Positions 34,743-44,867 of a stretch of 64,000 nucleotides of DNA are shown piece after piece (positions within the stretch are counted from its first letter, which is position 1; every line of letters starts with the position of its first letter). The position numbers and the translations under genes are program-made. The stretch is from positions 7,569,001-7,633,000 of the forward strand of contig CM055318.2 in the NCBI GenBank assembly GCA_029255685.2, written 5' to 3'. The DNA is from Silene conica (taxonomy: Eukaryota; Streptophyta; Magnoliopsida; Caryophyllales; Caryophyllaceae). Under the pieces are notes generated by a model, which saw nothing but the letters and a program-made list of their open reading frames with translations, made no database searches and was not told the origin of the DNA.

Positions 34743-35302
34743 GAAATATCTGTTATGCACAATTAATTTAAAAATAATGAGGATATAATAACATTTATTG
34801 TAATAAATTTTAGTAAAGTCTATGTATATGTATAAGGGTAGTTTAGTAATTATTTGTGAGGTGAGGTGGCATCATAATATTCTAGAAAATTAAAATACTT
34901 AACATAAGATATTCAACATGCCTTTTAATATTATATATAGATTGGCTAGCAATCATAAAAAAACATTAATTGGCTAGCAAATAAGCAAATTTCAAAATCA
35001 ATAGGTATGGTTAATACTTAATATCGACCATCCACCTCGTTTTTTCGCTCTATTAGCCATGAGGCCCATGAAGATGCTATACGACTATTACAGGAGTTTG
35101 TTTACCTTGTTTAATTTACAAAAGTAGTTAATTGTTTAGATTTGTATTTTTCCCGCTCTTTAACAAAAAAGGAATGATTAGTCTTATCTATCTTTTATCC
35201 AAAAATTTATTTTCAGTTTATCGTAAAGACAATTAATTTTAGAGAAAAATGATTGTTCAAATTTGAGCCATGCCCAGAAATATGAATAGTTGATGTTATT
35301 TG
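34743..35302 (+). repeat. 0.56-kb direct repeat, right copy
   Basis: This is the second copy of 30183-30749 with the same end points (GAAATATCTG...GTTATTTG). It then continues into unique sequence up to the Helitron at 35340, so the right copy has the ancestral right flank and the left copy the ancestral left flank. Confidence 0.92.
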
Positions 35303-35339
35303 ACTAAAAATGTTTGATTGACTACAACTATTGTAACAA

Positions 35340-38221
35340 CTAGTTTTAATCTCGTGCAAATAATGCACGGATGACTTTTGAATCCATGCAAAAAAATATT
35401 CGTGATTAGGGTTATCTTTCTATAAAAATATTATTGATTACGAATTTTCCAGTAATTATTGTTGTATTGAGTAATTTCTTTATTTGAAAAAAAATTGTTT
35501 AAAACGATTTCGGCATTTGAGATTTTTTAAAAGATGATTTGAATGACATAAAATGACTTGATAATAATTGACTCAAAAATAATCCAAACCCGAAATAACC
35601 CGCTTAGATCAAATAAACCGACTTCATTGTTCATTTTACCAGGTCTAGGGAGGAGGTTCAACAATTTTGTTTTTACATTACTATTCTTCCTAAAATTAGT
35701 AGTAAAAGTTATGATACTATCAATCTCTACTTGTCCGTACCCCAATGTAAATCGTAGTTATCACATTATCGATAACCCATCCATTTTTTCATATAATCAA
35801 ACTCACTCAACCATTTCTTTTCATATTATCAATAACTCATCCGTGTATATGAATTATTTTTGTACCTTGAAGACTGAAAGCAATCGAATTTTTTTATAAT
35901 AAATAATGTACTCCAGTAATATTTTGTAATATCTAGGTTGTAATTTTTTTATATTATATTGTTAATATCATAGAAAACATTTTAACTTTTCCAGTGAAGT
36001 TTTTTTTTTTTTATTATAGTTAACTAGTTTAGAACCCGTGCAAAGTTGCACGGGAATGTATAGATGAAGTTTTACAATTTTATATTATTGTAGTAATAAG
36101 AGTATAATATTTTATGTAAATGATCTATTTTAGATTAAAATTAAAATGTTGTCTAACTTCGTTAACCATAAACTGATTCAATAATGCTGCAACTGATTGA
36201 CCAAAAGAATTTATATATTGGGACTCCCTGCTAATTTTTTATTTCACTTTTTAAGTTGAGTTGTATTTTAGCCAAATGCATACATATAATTGAGACGATG
36301 GGGTAACACAAGTTGATGGATCATTGAAATGCTCACCAATAAGTAGTTTTAGCCAGCGAATTCAAGATCATCACATAAAAATTGGCAAGTATATACATCC
36401 ACTTCCAAAATCAACTTAAACCCAATATCATAGATGTAGGATGGAAAAAATATTTTAAGGATGTATTATTAATTTTGATGTTTCGGGGAAATAAAAGAAC
36501 GATTAAGAAGACCAATAAAAAAGGTTATGTGTGCTTTAGACCTGTCAAAATATGACTCAACCCGTAAACCTGGCCCGAGCCGGCCCAATTTGATCCGATT
36601 GTTTATGGTCAAAGACCCCTAAATCTTGACCCGCAACCCAAAATAACCCGAATTCAAAATAACTCGTTATTTTATGGTTGAAACTCGAATCGACAAATTA
36701 GACCCAATGGTTTGTAGACAAATTAAGAAATATTATTAAAGTATTATTATTTTTATATTATATTTGAAATAATAAATATAATCTTAAGATTTTAATTAAA
36801 AAATTAGTTTAAAAGTCATATATAACTTTTAAACTATTAAATCATAAAATAATTATTAAAATAATGAATATAATAATATTATTAATATAAAATGATAAAA
36901 TAAAAGACGACATAAACTATTCCCATGCTCGTATTCTGATTCTGACCCGACTTGATACCCATATGACCCGACCAGTATCTGTCTGGCTCGTATTCTGATC
37001 CAACCCGAGACTTGGCCCGTCTGGCCCGTTTGCAAGCCTAAGTGCGCATAATCATCAATCTTTTACCCCATATATGAAAAAAACTATATCAACTTAATCA
37101 TACATGTATATTCGTTTTTATCATTAACATTATCCTAGTATTTAAGACCGTCTTAATTTAAACCGACTCTCACAACAAATTATAATAAAGATTTGTTTGT
37201 CTTTTATTCTTTGATTATTGAAGAGCATGGTTGTGGTGTACTCTGTCTATAAAGTTTAGTATTGTTATATTTATAATTTATTCAGTAGTTAGTTTTTTTG
37301 TAATTACAATTGCTAATAATGGCCATAAAATATATGATACAACTTTTCTTAATAGTGTTATATTTATTCAATAGTTTTTTGCGAATAATAATAATATACT
37401 TTATAAAGGATTTTATCCCGTATATTTGACGGTTCGTAAAAGATTGACTCAAGATTGCTTGTTTTTTATTGATTGGTTCTTTAAATAAATATTATTTGCC
37501 CTTTTCGAGTGTATTTCTCTGATTGATTATTTAGAGATTAGTTGCCTTTTTTTCTCGAGGGTATTTGTTTAATTGTTTATTAATAATAATGTAAACATTC
37601 TTTTCCTTAGTTAATATATATTGGAAGGAAAATGAAATTCACCAAATTAGTTGTCGTGTATTTTATTAATAAGTAACTAAATATTTTTTTCGAAAGTTAA
37701 TATAGATGGGAAGGAAAAGAAAATTCAACATATTAGTTGCCGATTTTTTTAGTGTATTTTATAGATTAATTATTAAAGAATATTCAAAGAATGATTTGGA
37801 AAATAGTGTATCATTTATATTTAGTCATTGATATCATATGTTAACACATGTAGTTAATAGAATATTTCTATAAATAGGGAAGATAGTTAGGCGGGAAAAG
37901 CAATTTGTGAGAGTGAATGTGGGGTTGCCACGTGTCCAGTGGTTCTTCTTATATACTTATATATAGATTGGTATTTTTAATTATTTAATTTGTAATTTTT
38001 GAATGTTTATATTAATTAGTAATAACAAATGTATAATGTATGATGTTGCATAGTTTGTATTATTAATTTTGGAATCATAATTTAAGTAGTTATAAAACAC
38101 AAAAAAAAATTAAATTGAGTGTAAAACATGAGGGCCCCACAAAAAAATAATTATTTTTTTAACTTTAAAATGAAGAAACAATAGGAGGCCTTCATTTTCT
38201 ACTCCTTTTATAGTAAAGGGA
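35340..38221 (-). mobile_element. Outer Helitron (about 0.94 kb plus nested insert)
   Basis: On the minus strand it starts TCCCTTTACTATAAAAGG at 38221 (+ side followed by T). It ends at 35340 with the hairpin CCGTGCATTATTTGCACGAG, then ATTAAAACTAG. Both ends match the Helitron at 9905-11538, so they are one family. It is interrupted by another Helitron at 36024-37967. No coding is seen. Confidence 0.75.
36024..37967 (-). mobile_element. Helitron nested in the outer Helitron (1.94 kb)
   Basis: The minus-strand 5' end is TCTATATATAAGTATATAAG at 37967. The 3' end is the hairpin CCCGTGCAACTTTGCACGGG, then TTCTAAACTAG at 36024. Flanking bases are A (36023) and T (37968), the standard Helitron target. 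The interior includes a stretch of repeated 'acccg/gaccc' words (36540-37030), probably another worn MITE. No coding is seen. Confidence 0.72.
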
Positions 38222-38833
38222 TTTTCAAGATATCGACTTTTTAAAAATTGAATATCTCGTTATTTCTTAAATTTGACAATTTCGTTAGCAGTGACCAACA
38301 GTTATACTATACTCAAATAAACCAATCAATATCTTTTTTATCAAGCAATACAACTTAAAACATGAAAAACCATAAAAATACCATGTAAACTTTTTCATAT
38401 TCTTAATTTGAGATCATGCCTAAAACTCAGTTAAAAAATTCTCGAGATCAATATTTGACTTTGTAACAATCTCGTGACTCTGTCAAATAAAACCCATACA
38501 AAAGGTTAAAAATAAATCATTTGTGATATCCCATTCTACTTCTTGTCCTATTTACTTATTTGGGGATACTTGATCCGTCACAAGCTTGTGACGGATATAT
38601 TTCTTACAAGTGGACCTATTGAACATAGTTTTAACCCCAAATTATTCCACTTCAAAATATAGAGAATACTAAAACTCAAACTCATTCGTTAAAAAAAAAA
38701 CAAAAATCAAGTCTAAACACGAACTAAAATAAAAACTAACGAACTAAAAACAAGTGCAAAATACAATAGATCAAAATAATAATGTTAGACAAAATTCTAA
38801 CCCAAAACGATTTAATATGATCACTTCAATATA
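38222..38833. other. Intergenic
   Basis: No gene is seen. It contains half of a MITE at about 38545-38610 (gatccgtcacaagcttgtga followed by cggatatat) and AT-rich sequence. Confidence 0.5.
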
Positions 38834-39055
38834 CACAAATTCTTGTTTCAAACGGTCACTTTTAGTCTGAAGCTTCAGACGGGCCTTATGTCATTTTATG
38901 GTTAAATGTAATCATAAAATTCATAATAGTGTGGCCAATGTTATCGCTTATGATAGCTTGTTTGTCAATAATGGTAACATATGGCTGTAAAATGGTAACA
39001 TATGGCTTGTCTGAAGCTTCAGACCAAAAGTGGTCGTTTGAAGCAAGACCAACTA
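38834..39055. mobile_element. Mutator-type MITE (222 bp) with about 40-bp inverted repeats
   Basis: The left end is CACAAATTCTTGTTTCAAAC and the right end CGTTTGAAGCAAGACCAACTA. The inverted repeat includes GTCTGAAGCTTCAGAC on both sides. Perfect 9-bp flanks TTCAATATA lie at 38825-38833 and 39056-39064. The terminal words CACAAA.. and CAAGACCAACT are shared with the 187-bp family. It lies about 360 bp upstream of the uL10 gene. Confidence 0.92.
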
Positions 39056-39416
39056 TTCAATATAATCCGACTCAAAATATCATCCATTAAAAATAACCCG
39101 CACCACACAAAATCTCATTTCAGACCGTCATTATTTATCTTAAGCGTAGGATGGGTCAAATATATACCAAATTAACCCATTTATCACCTAAAAAATGATA
39201 ATCTTTTGTCTTTATTACCCCACCTGATGGTATTTAAACCATTTTAAGCTTAAGACGGATAATACCCGTCTTAAGCAACACTTATTCAACAAACCAAATC
39301 GACCCGTTTGACATTTGGAGAATTGCAGGTCTATTGGTCAAACGGTTCATCAAAATTCATAAACCCAGAAACCTAAAACCATCCCCAATTCCAATTCCAC
39401 CACCACTGTAACAACA
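39056..39416 (+). promoter_or_regulatory. Upstream region of the uL10 gene, with a worn MITE
   Basis: A worn MITE occupies about 39110-39290 (caaaatctcatttcagaccg ... taagacggataatacccgtc). That puts two MITEs within 600 bp of the start codon. The leader near 39360-39416 is C/A-rich. No clear TATA box is assignable. Confidence 0.4.
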
Positions 39417-40109
39417 ATGGCGTCCTCAATCACCGCCCAAATCCGTCAAAAAACCCTAATTAACCCCCAAATCACATCCCAAATCCGCCATTTTGCACGA
39501 TGGGTACCATTCAAACCATCTGCAAAACCTAAATGCCATCAAAATCTCCTCACAATAAAAAAACTAAGAGCCCATTTCGAAAACTCATACCTCGTATCAC
39601 CCCTCCCTTGTCATGGCTTCACCGCAAATAAATTCAAATCGCTAAAAACCCCTCTTCCTTCCGATCCTACCGCCGCAAAGATCGTGGTCGTCAAGAACAA
39701 GCTTGTTGCCATGGCGTTGCGTGGGACCAAGTGGGAGAAGTTGAGTCCGTGTATGAAGGGGATGAACTCGCTTTTGTTCGTTAAGAAGGAGGAGCTTGTG
39801 GGTCCGGCGTTAACTGGGGTTAAGGCTAAGGTTAAGGAAGGGAAGATGGAGTTTAATGAGTTTACTGGTGGGGTTGTGGATGGAATGTTGTTTGGGCATT
39901 TGGATTTGACGGTTTTGGAGAATTCGCCGTCGAGAGATGAGGCTAATGGGATGATTCTTCAGTCGGTTTTCGGTCCGTCTTCAACTTTAATGGCGCTTTT
40001 GGAAGGTTTTGGGTGTGATAATGTCGCTGCTGCTGCTGCTGCTGCTGAGGGTGAGAGTAAGGTGGAAGGTGAGGGCGAGGGTGCTGCTCCTGCTCCTGCA
40101 GCTGCTTAG
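39417..40109 (+). CDS. Organellar (probably mitochondrial) ribosomal protein uL10-like
   Basis: This is a single exon of 230 residues. The N-terminus (about 1-45) is rich in Ser, Gln, Lys and Arg and low in acids, as in organelle presequences. It is followed by the L10 core: TIKKLRAHFENSYLV, then KIVVVKNKLVAMALRGT, SPCMKGMNSLLFV and the NEFTGGVVDG region. The C-terminus is Ala-rich and acidic (poly-Ala, EGEGEG, APAPAAA), like the stalk-binding tails of L10/P0 proteins. The protein would form the base of the ribosomal stalk. The WEKLSPCMKGMN block resembles both chloroplast and mitochondrial L10. The short core favours the mitochondrial At3g12370-like branch, but I hold that loosely. Confidence 0.8.
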   Translation: MASSITAQIRQKTLINPQITSQIRHFARWVPFKPSAKPKCHQNLLTIKKLRAHFENSYLVSPLPCHGFTANKFKSLKTPLPSDPTAAKIVVVKNKLVAMALRGTKWEKLSPCMKGMNSLLFVKKEELVGPALTGVKAKVKEGKMEFNEFTGGVVDGMLFGHLDLTVLENSPSRDEANGMILQSVFGPSSTLMALLEGFGCDNVAAAAAAAEGESKVEGEGEGAAPAPAAA

Positions 40110-42695
40110 GTGGGTGGCATTGGCTAGAATCGAGGTTTAATCAACTCCGTCCCAATCATTTATTTACCTTCGATTCAAATACCCTACTCCCTAGTATACT
40201 ACTGATTGCTTAGTTTTTGTTGTAATTGGTTTGATCTCGGATTCGTATATTTGATGTTTTGTGAATTGAGGGTTAATCCCTACGTCTCAATCATATGTTT
40301 GTTTACCTTTGATTAAAATATCCGAGTATATTACTACATGCACGAGTTTTTGCTGCAACTGTTTGTTTTTGTGTGTGAATTTTGGTGAATAAGGCTGGCT
40401 GTTGTTTAGATGTATGGATGTGTTTGTTTTGTTTTGTTTGATTAGATAGTTTACACTTGGTTTAGATGAGCTTGTTATGTGAGCTAATGCATGTATGCCA
40501 GTGTGGTAGTTACTAGGGACTAGGGAGTCCAACATTCACTTCCCATCACGCAAAATTTGTATTAGGAGCCAATATATGTCAACTATTAGACAAAAGGGAT
40601 TGGTTCATTGGTACGCCGACTGTGGAATGTCACGGAGTTGTAATTAAAACAGTAAAATGATAGGAATTCAGGAACCGGTGAATGTAGTGATGAGTATTTT
40701 GATGGGAGGAAGTTGTATTCGTGTGAGTCGTGGTTGAAGGTTTGGTAGTTGAAAAAAAGTGTTGTTTCAAGAAATAAAGTGCTTTATGTTGATGGGATTT
40801 GAACATTTGTAGACTTCCGTAATTATGTGTTTGTTGATCTCATTTAGGAGGTTTTCTCAGTATTGTTATTTTAAGTGATGTTTAAGGAAAACTGATCTTC
40901 AGGTTAGTATTGAAAGGAACTGAAAAACATTGTTTGTCAATGTATACTCCTTTGGGCCATTATGTTGATTGGATTGCTGTCAGTGGAGATACAACGGTTT
41001 GGTAGCTATGTGGACTTGAGTAGTTAGATTAGAGTAAGCTTGTTTATTGAAATTATGGAAATAGTCTGCACAAATATTGGTTCTTGAAAAAAATTAGTTG
41101 TGTATTGACTTGACGGATATCGACTAGACACTAGAGTATGCGGATTTAATTCTACTAATTTAGATATATACTTAACTTCGTTACTGACACGCTGCTGATA
41201 TCATTATAAAAGGTCAGAAGTTTTCATGATTAGCTTTTGGTGTCGTATTCCGCTTCCATATACATATATATGCCAAGAAAACATTTGTTTCTGGATCTGG
41301 AGAAGCGTGGTAGCATCGTGTATGCTTGTTTTTTCTTGATGGTGGTTAAAGAAATAGTGAAAGATGGCGGTGATTTTGAAAGCCTTATTGATCTACTTAG
41401 GCATGGGATACAGTTCATTGCTTAATTAAGACTTTACTTTGAAGAGGTGCTCGTAAGTGTGGTAACTGAAAATGAGGTTGAACTTGATAACACTCGATGA
41501 GTCGAGGAAATGGAGTGCAATATGAGAAAGTCTGCTCTGATATTTCTGTTTATTGAAGGGAGCATTTCCTTACTAGGTTGTGACTTGTGTAGGATTTCTC
41601 CTTGATTTTACGCGGACTAGAATAGATTAAAGCAACATAGCCTATCATAAATGGAGGATATATTTCGTCTGAGTGTTCATATCCATTACCCAGTAACCAT
41701 AGCAAAATATACTCTGGCATTAGGCCTACCCATCATAAAGTAGGGGCACGCCTGCAATTTTAAACACGGTATTCTGTACGTGTCATCTATGTTGGTTGTA
41801 TTTTAGGGCTTTAGGCCAGAGAGGTTGTCCCTTAGTATCATATCAGATAATTTTTGGGGCACTTTCACACTATCCATTATAGGTAGACAAGTAAGTTTAC
41901 ATTGCCAGGCTGAACTTCTTTCTCTGCACATAAATCATAATACGAGTATACGACTCGATGTAGACTGGAAATTTTCACACTGCACATTGTATTTATGTTG
42001 TATGCATAAATTTGTTTGCTAGCATTGTGTGTTTCATTTGCAAATTTCAACAGTTATTAGGAGTTGGTTATCGTGGATGTCTAAATTTATCGTGTTACTG
42101 TTACACAGATACTAGATTGTAGAGCTGCCAGGAGAACCTGTAGATGGAAGACAAGCACTGTTACCTACCTTTTCCGTTCACAATCCTCTGATATAAATTG
42201 TATTTTCCTCTTTCAGTTAACATTTATGTAAGCAAAGTATATTGCATTGTGAGAGGAGATAGCTAGGGAGAAGGTAGGTGAAAGTTTGTGGCCGTACTAA
42301 GATTCACAACCGTTTGGAAGAGGACGGCTTTTGACTAGGAACTATTTCTCGGCCATTTTGTAGCAGTTTGCTTGGCCACAATAATACAAGTCTTGGAAGA
42401 ACAAGCGTCATTTTTGGATATTTGGTTTTTTAGTCTATCGAAGCTTTAGCTCAACCCGAGAATACTATTTGTGCAGGAATGGAAATTTGTGCAGAAGGCC
42501 GTCTACATAAAGAAACACCACTAGAAGATGATATAATGGACAAAAAAATCAGTCAGCCATTTTATTGTATTAAAATTATATACAACTGCGGATTACCCTT
42601 TCTAATAATTAGGCATTTCGAGGAAAAAAAATTAATCATTTGGGCAAATTACTCAGGGGTCAAAAGTTAACACTAATCTTAAATTCTTGAGCACA
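40110..42695. other. Long gap between uL10 and the MADS-box gene
   Basis: No recognisable gene is seen. Short open frames at about 41237-41425 and 42479-42670 have no family features. The first 300 bp are likely the 3' UTR of uL10. The base composition is less AT-rich than the repeat blocks and no transposon ends were found, so an untranslated transcript or an exon I cannot recognise is possible. Confidence 0.4.
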
Positions 42696-43547
42696 TCAAG
42701 CATCTCTAGGTAGAGTGGTATAGGTTTGATGAGGATGTGCTTGAAGCAAAGTCCGAGGATCGTAACATGCCAACGGGGTTGGATCACACATTGGAAATCC
42801 ATTCACCGGATTTCCTCCCATATATCCATTGAAATCACCCACATTCACATTATTGTTGATGTTATTGTTGTAGAATCCGCCTTGTTTCAAGGTCCCGATC
42901 ATTTGATTCATCTCTGTCTGTTGTCTTTGCTCTTCAAGAAACCGAAGATAATCCTGTTGATATTGATATTGTTGTTGCTGCAAGCTTTGCATGGTTTGCA
43001 TATTATACACCATCATCCTCTGTTGTTCCTCGGCGGCGGCAGCAGCATTATATAATTGTTCACTTTCCAATTTCGCCTTTTTCATCATATCTATTCTGCT
43101 ATTGACAATGTCAAGCTTAGAGTTCAATTGATTGACAAATCCCAACAGCTGGTCACTGGATAATTTAGTGATCCAGTCGTTCCCCGTAAAGTTGGTGGTA
43201 GGCAATTTTTCAAACTGCTTGGCATTGCCAACATCCAAAACTTGATCATGTTGCAATTCCTTGGGCATTGAAGGAAGACCCAAAGCTCGTTTGTTGTTAC
43301 GTTTTTCTTCGGAGGATGTATTCATATACCTAGCAAGTACGTTGTTAAAGGCTTGCGGCTCCTCCGGCCACACGCTAGGTGGTTCATCCCCATTAGGGCC
43401 ATAAACTATGACGCACGCAGGGATATCACAAAGCGTAGAGAGCTCGAACGTCTTCTTGAATATAAAAGATTTCTTCTTGTTGAAAGCCTTGATCAATTTT
43501 TTCTGGTTTCCTATGCTCAGAGCCTCGTTTACTTTCCTCCTACCCAT
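42696..43547 (-). CDS. Type I (M-gamma, AGL80-like) MADS-box protein
   Basis: This is a single coding exon of 283 residues. The MADS domain starts at the first MGRRKVNE. An upstream in-frame Met at 43604 lies before a likely 5' UTR acceptor and is rejected. The motif KKKSFIFKKTFELSTLCDIP, then ACVIVYGPNGD and PSVWPEEPQAFNNVL, is diagnostic of the M-gamma group. These act as heterodimers with M-alpha partners in the female gametophyte and endosperm. A coiled-coil-prone region (SDQLLGFVNQLNSKLDIV) and a Gln-rich segment follow, then an Asn-rich tail with NNNINNNVNVG. The N-terminal 60 residues would bind DNA. M-gamma genes are usually single-exon in the coding part, as here. Confidence 0.92.
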   Translation of the reverse strand: MGRRKVNEALSIGNQKKLIKAFNKKKSFIFKKTFELSTLCDIPACVIVYGPNGDEPPSVWPEEPQAFNNVLARYMNTSSEEKRNNKRALGLPSMPKELQHDQVLDVGNAKQFEKLPTTNFTGNDWITKLSSDQLLGFVNQLNSKLDIVNSRIDMMKKAKLESEQLYNAAAAAEEQQRMMVYNMQTMQSLQQQQYQYQQDYLRFLEEQRQQTEMNQMIGTLKQGGFYNNNINNNVNVGDFNGYMGGNPVNGFPMCDPTPLACYDPRTLLQAHPHQTYTTLPRDA

Positions 43548-43871
43548 CTTGATTGAGTTAGTTGTTCCTGAAAGGATAAAAGAATTGCAACTTAGAATAA
43601 TCAAAACTTATCGTAACAAAATTGTACTCCTTCTTATTCAGCCGAATTAAGAAAATGAATTTAAATGATTATCACGAATAAGTAAAGAGGGAAGAATAAG
43701 CTGAATAGGAGGACTAATAAATTACAATTACAAATTAACGGAAAAAAAACAAGAAAAGGCGGGAAAAGAGGGTTATGTACTTGAAGGCGTTGGAGGGAAA
43801 GAATTGTTGCTTCAATTCTTGTGTTGTTTGATTTCTGGTAGAATTTGGACAATTATAAACTCATATTTATA
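43548..43871 (-). promoter_or_regulatory. MADS gene leader: TATA box and likely 5' UTR intron
   Basis: A TATA box (TATAAATA on the minus strand) lies at 43871-43864. A possible 5' UTR intron runs 43780-43568, with donor TTCAA/GTACAT and acceptor ATCCTTTCAG just 20 bp before the ATG. The intron is inferred from consensus only. Confidence 0.5.
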
Positions 43872-44867
43872 CACAGACTAGTACGGAGTAGTAACTTGGT
43901 AATTTCCTATTTTTTTGTATTTCTATTAACCATGTTTCTAAAAACAAGTTAATTAAATTAATTACCATATTTTGAAATACTTGCCTTTCTTAAGAAGATC
44001 TTGAGGGATTTGTTGGAAAAAAAGGAAAGATTATTTTATTTTAGTAATTATCTCAGTTCACATTAAAATCTTGTAATATTTCCATATTAAGTTTATTAAT
44101 CTTTCAATATCGAGCTTTGCTTTAGAAAAATTATGAGTTTTCTTTTTGAGTTTATTTATTTAAACATTAAACTCTAAAAAATCATAATAATATTTATTTA
44201 AACATTAAACTCTAAAAAATCACAATAAAACTCAAAAATATTACACATAAGTTTAATTGAATTTTGAGTTATGACGGAAAAAAAAAACTAAAATCTAATT
44301 TATAAATTTTAATATGCTAAAAAAAATATACAATTGCTCAAAAACAAATAAAGTTTGAGATAATAAACTAAAAAAATACATATAGGCTCAAAAAATAAAT
44401 AAAAAATTAAAGATACTACATCCGATTTATATTCCATTTTCTCATAGAAACTATTTCTCCGCCTTTTTGTTTCGGTTTGCTTGCCCTAGCCCACAATAAT
44501 ACGACTTCTTTTTCGATATTTGAATATTCATTTATTTAGTCCGAATGTTGAAAGATATGTAGTTTCGGTAATGTTCCATAGATTTTGAAGTTGATGCAAC
44601 CATATTAATGTTGTACACATTTTCAATTTTTATTCCACAAGTAGAAATTCATGAAGCACTGAGTTTATGTACTTGCAGAGTTGCAGCTATCGTTGCGAAA
44701 TTGAATCGTCTGTGGAAGGCGTGTCTTTTAATTCGCAAGTGAACCATAGAATTGGTTCGAAGGGATCTGTCGTCAGACGAAATGCCTTTGTCATTTGAAC
44801 TCCGATTATGAACGACAAGTAATAATAATTCGGTATTAGTGCAATGAAATTGAATAATTGGAAGGAA
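43872..44867. other. Intergenic with AT-rich dispersed repeat copy 2
   Basis: No gene is seen. The repeat at about 44090-44440 matches 14175-14530 and carries its own small duplication (attaaactctaaaaaatca at about 44166 and 44204). The rest is the 3' flank of ABCI10. Confidence 0.6.

Noticed and set aside
30183-35302. The 0.56-kb direct repeats as LTRs of a retroelement
   Set aside because: They lack TG...CA ends, no primer-binding site or polypurine tract adjoins them, and the interior has inverted ends of its own.
43548-43604. Upstream Met as the MADS-box start
   Set aside because: It adds a hydrophobic stretch absent from the family, lies across a likely 5' UTR splice acceptor, and MADS proteins begin at MGRRK.
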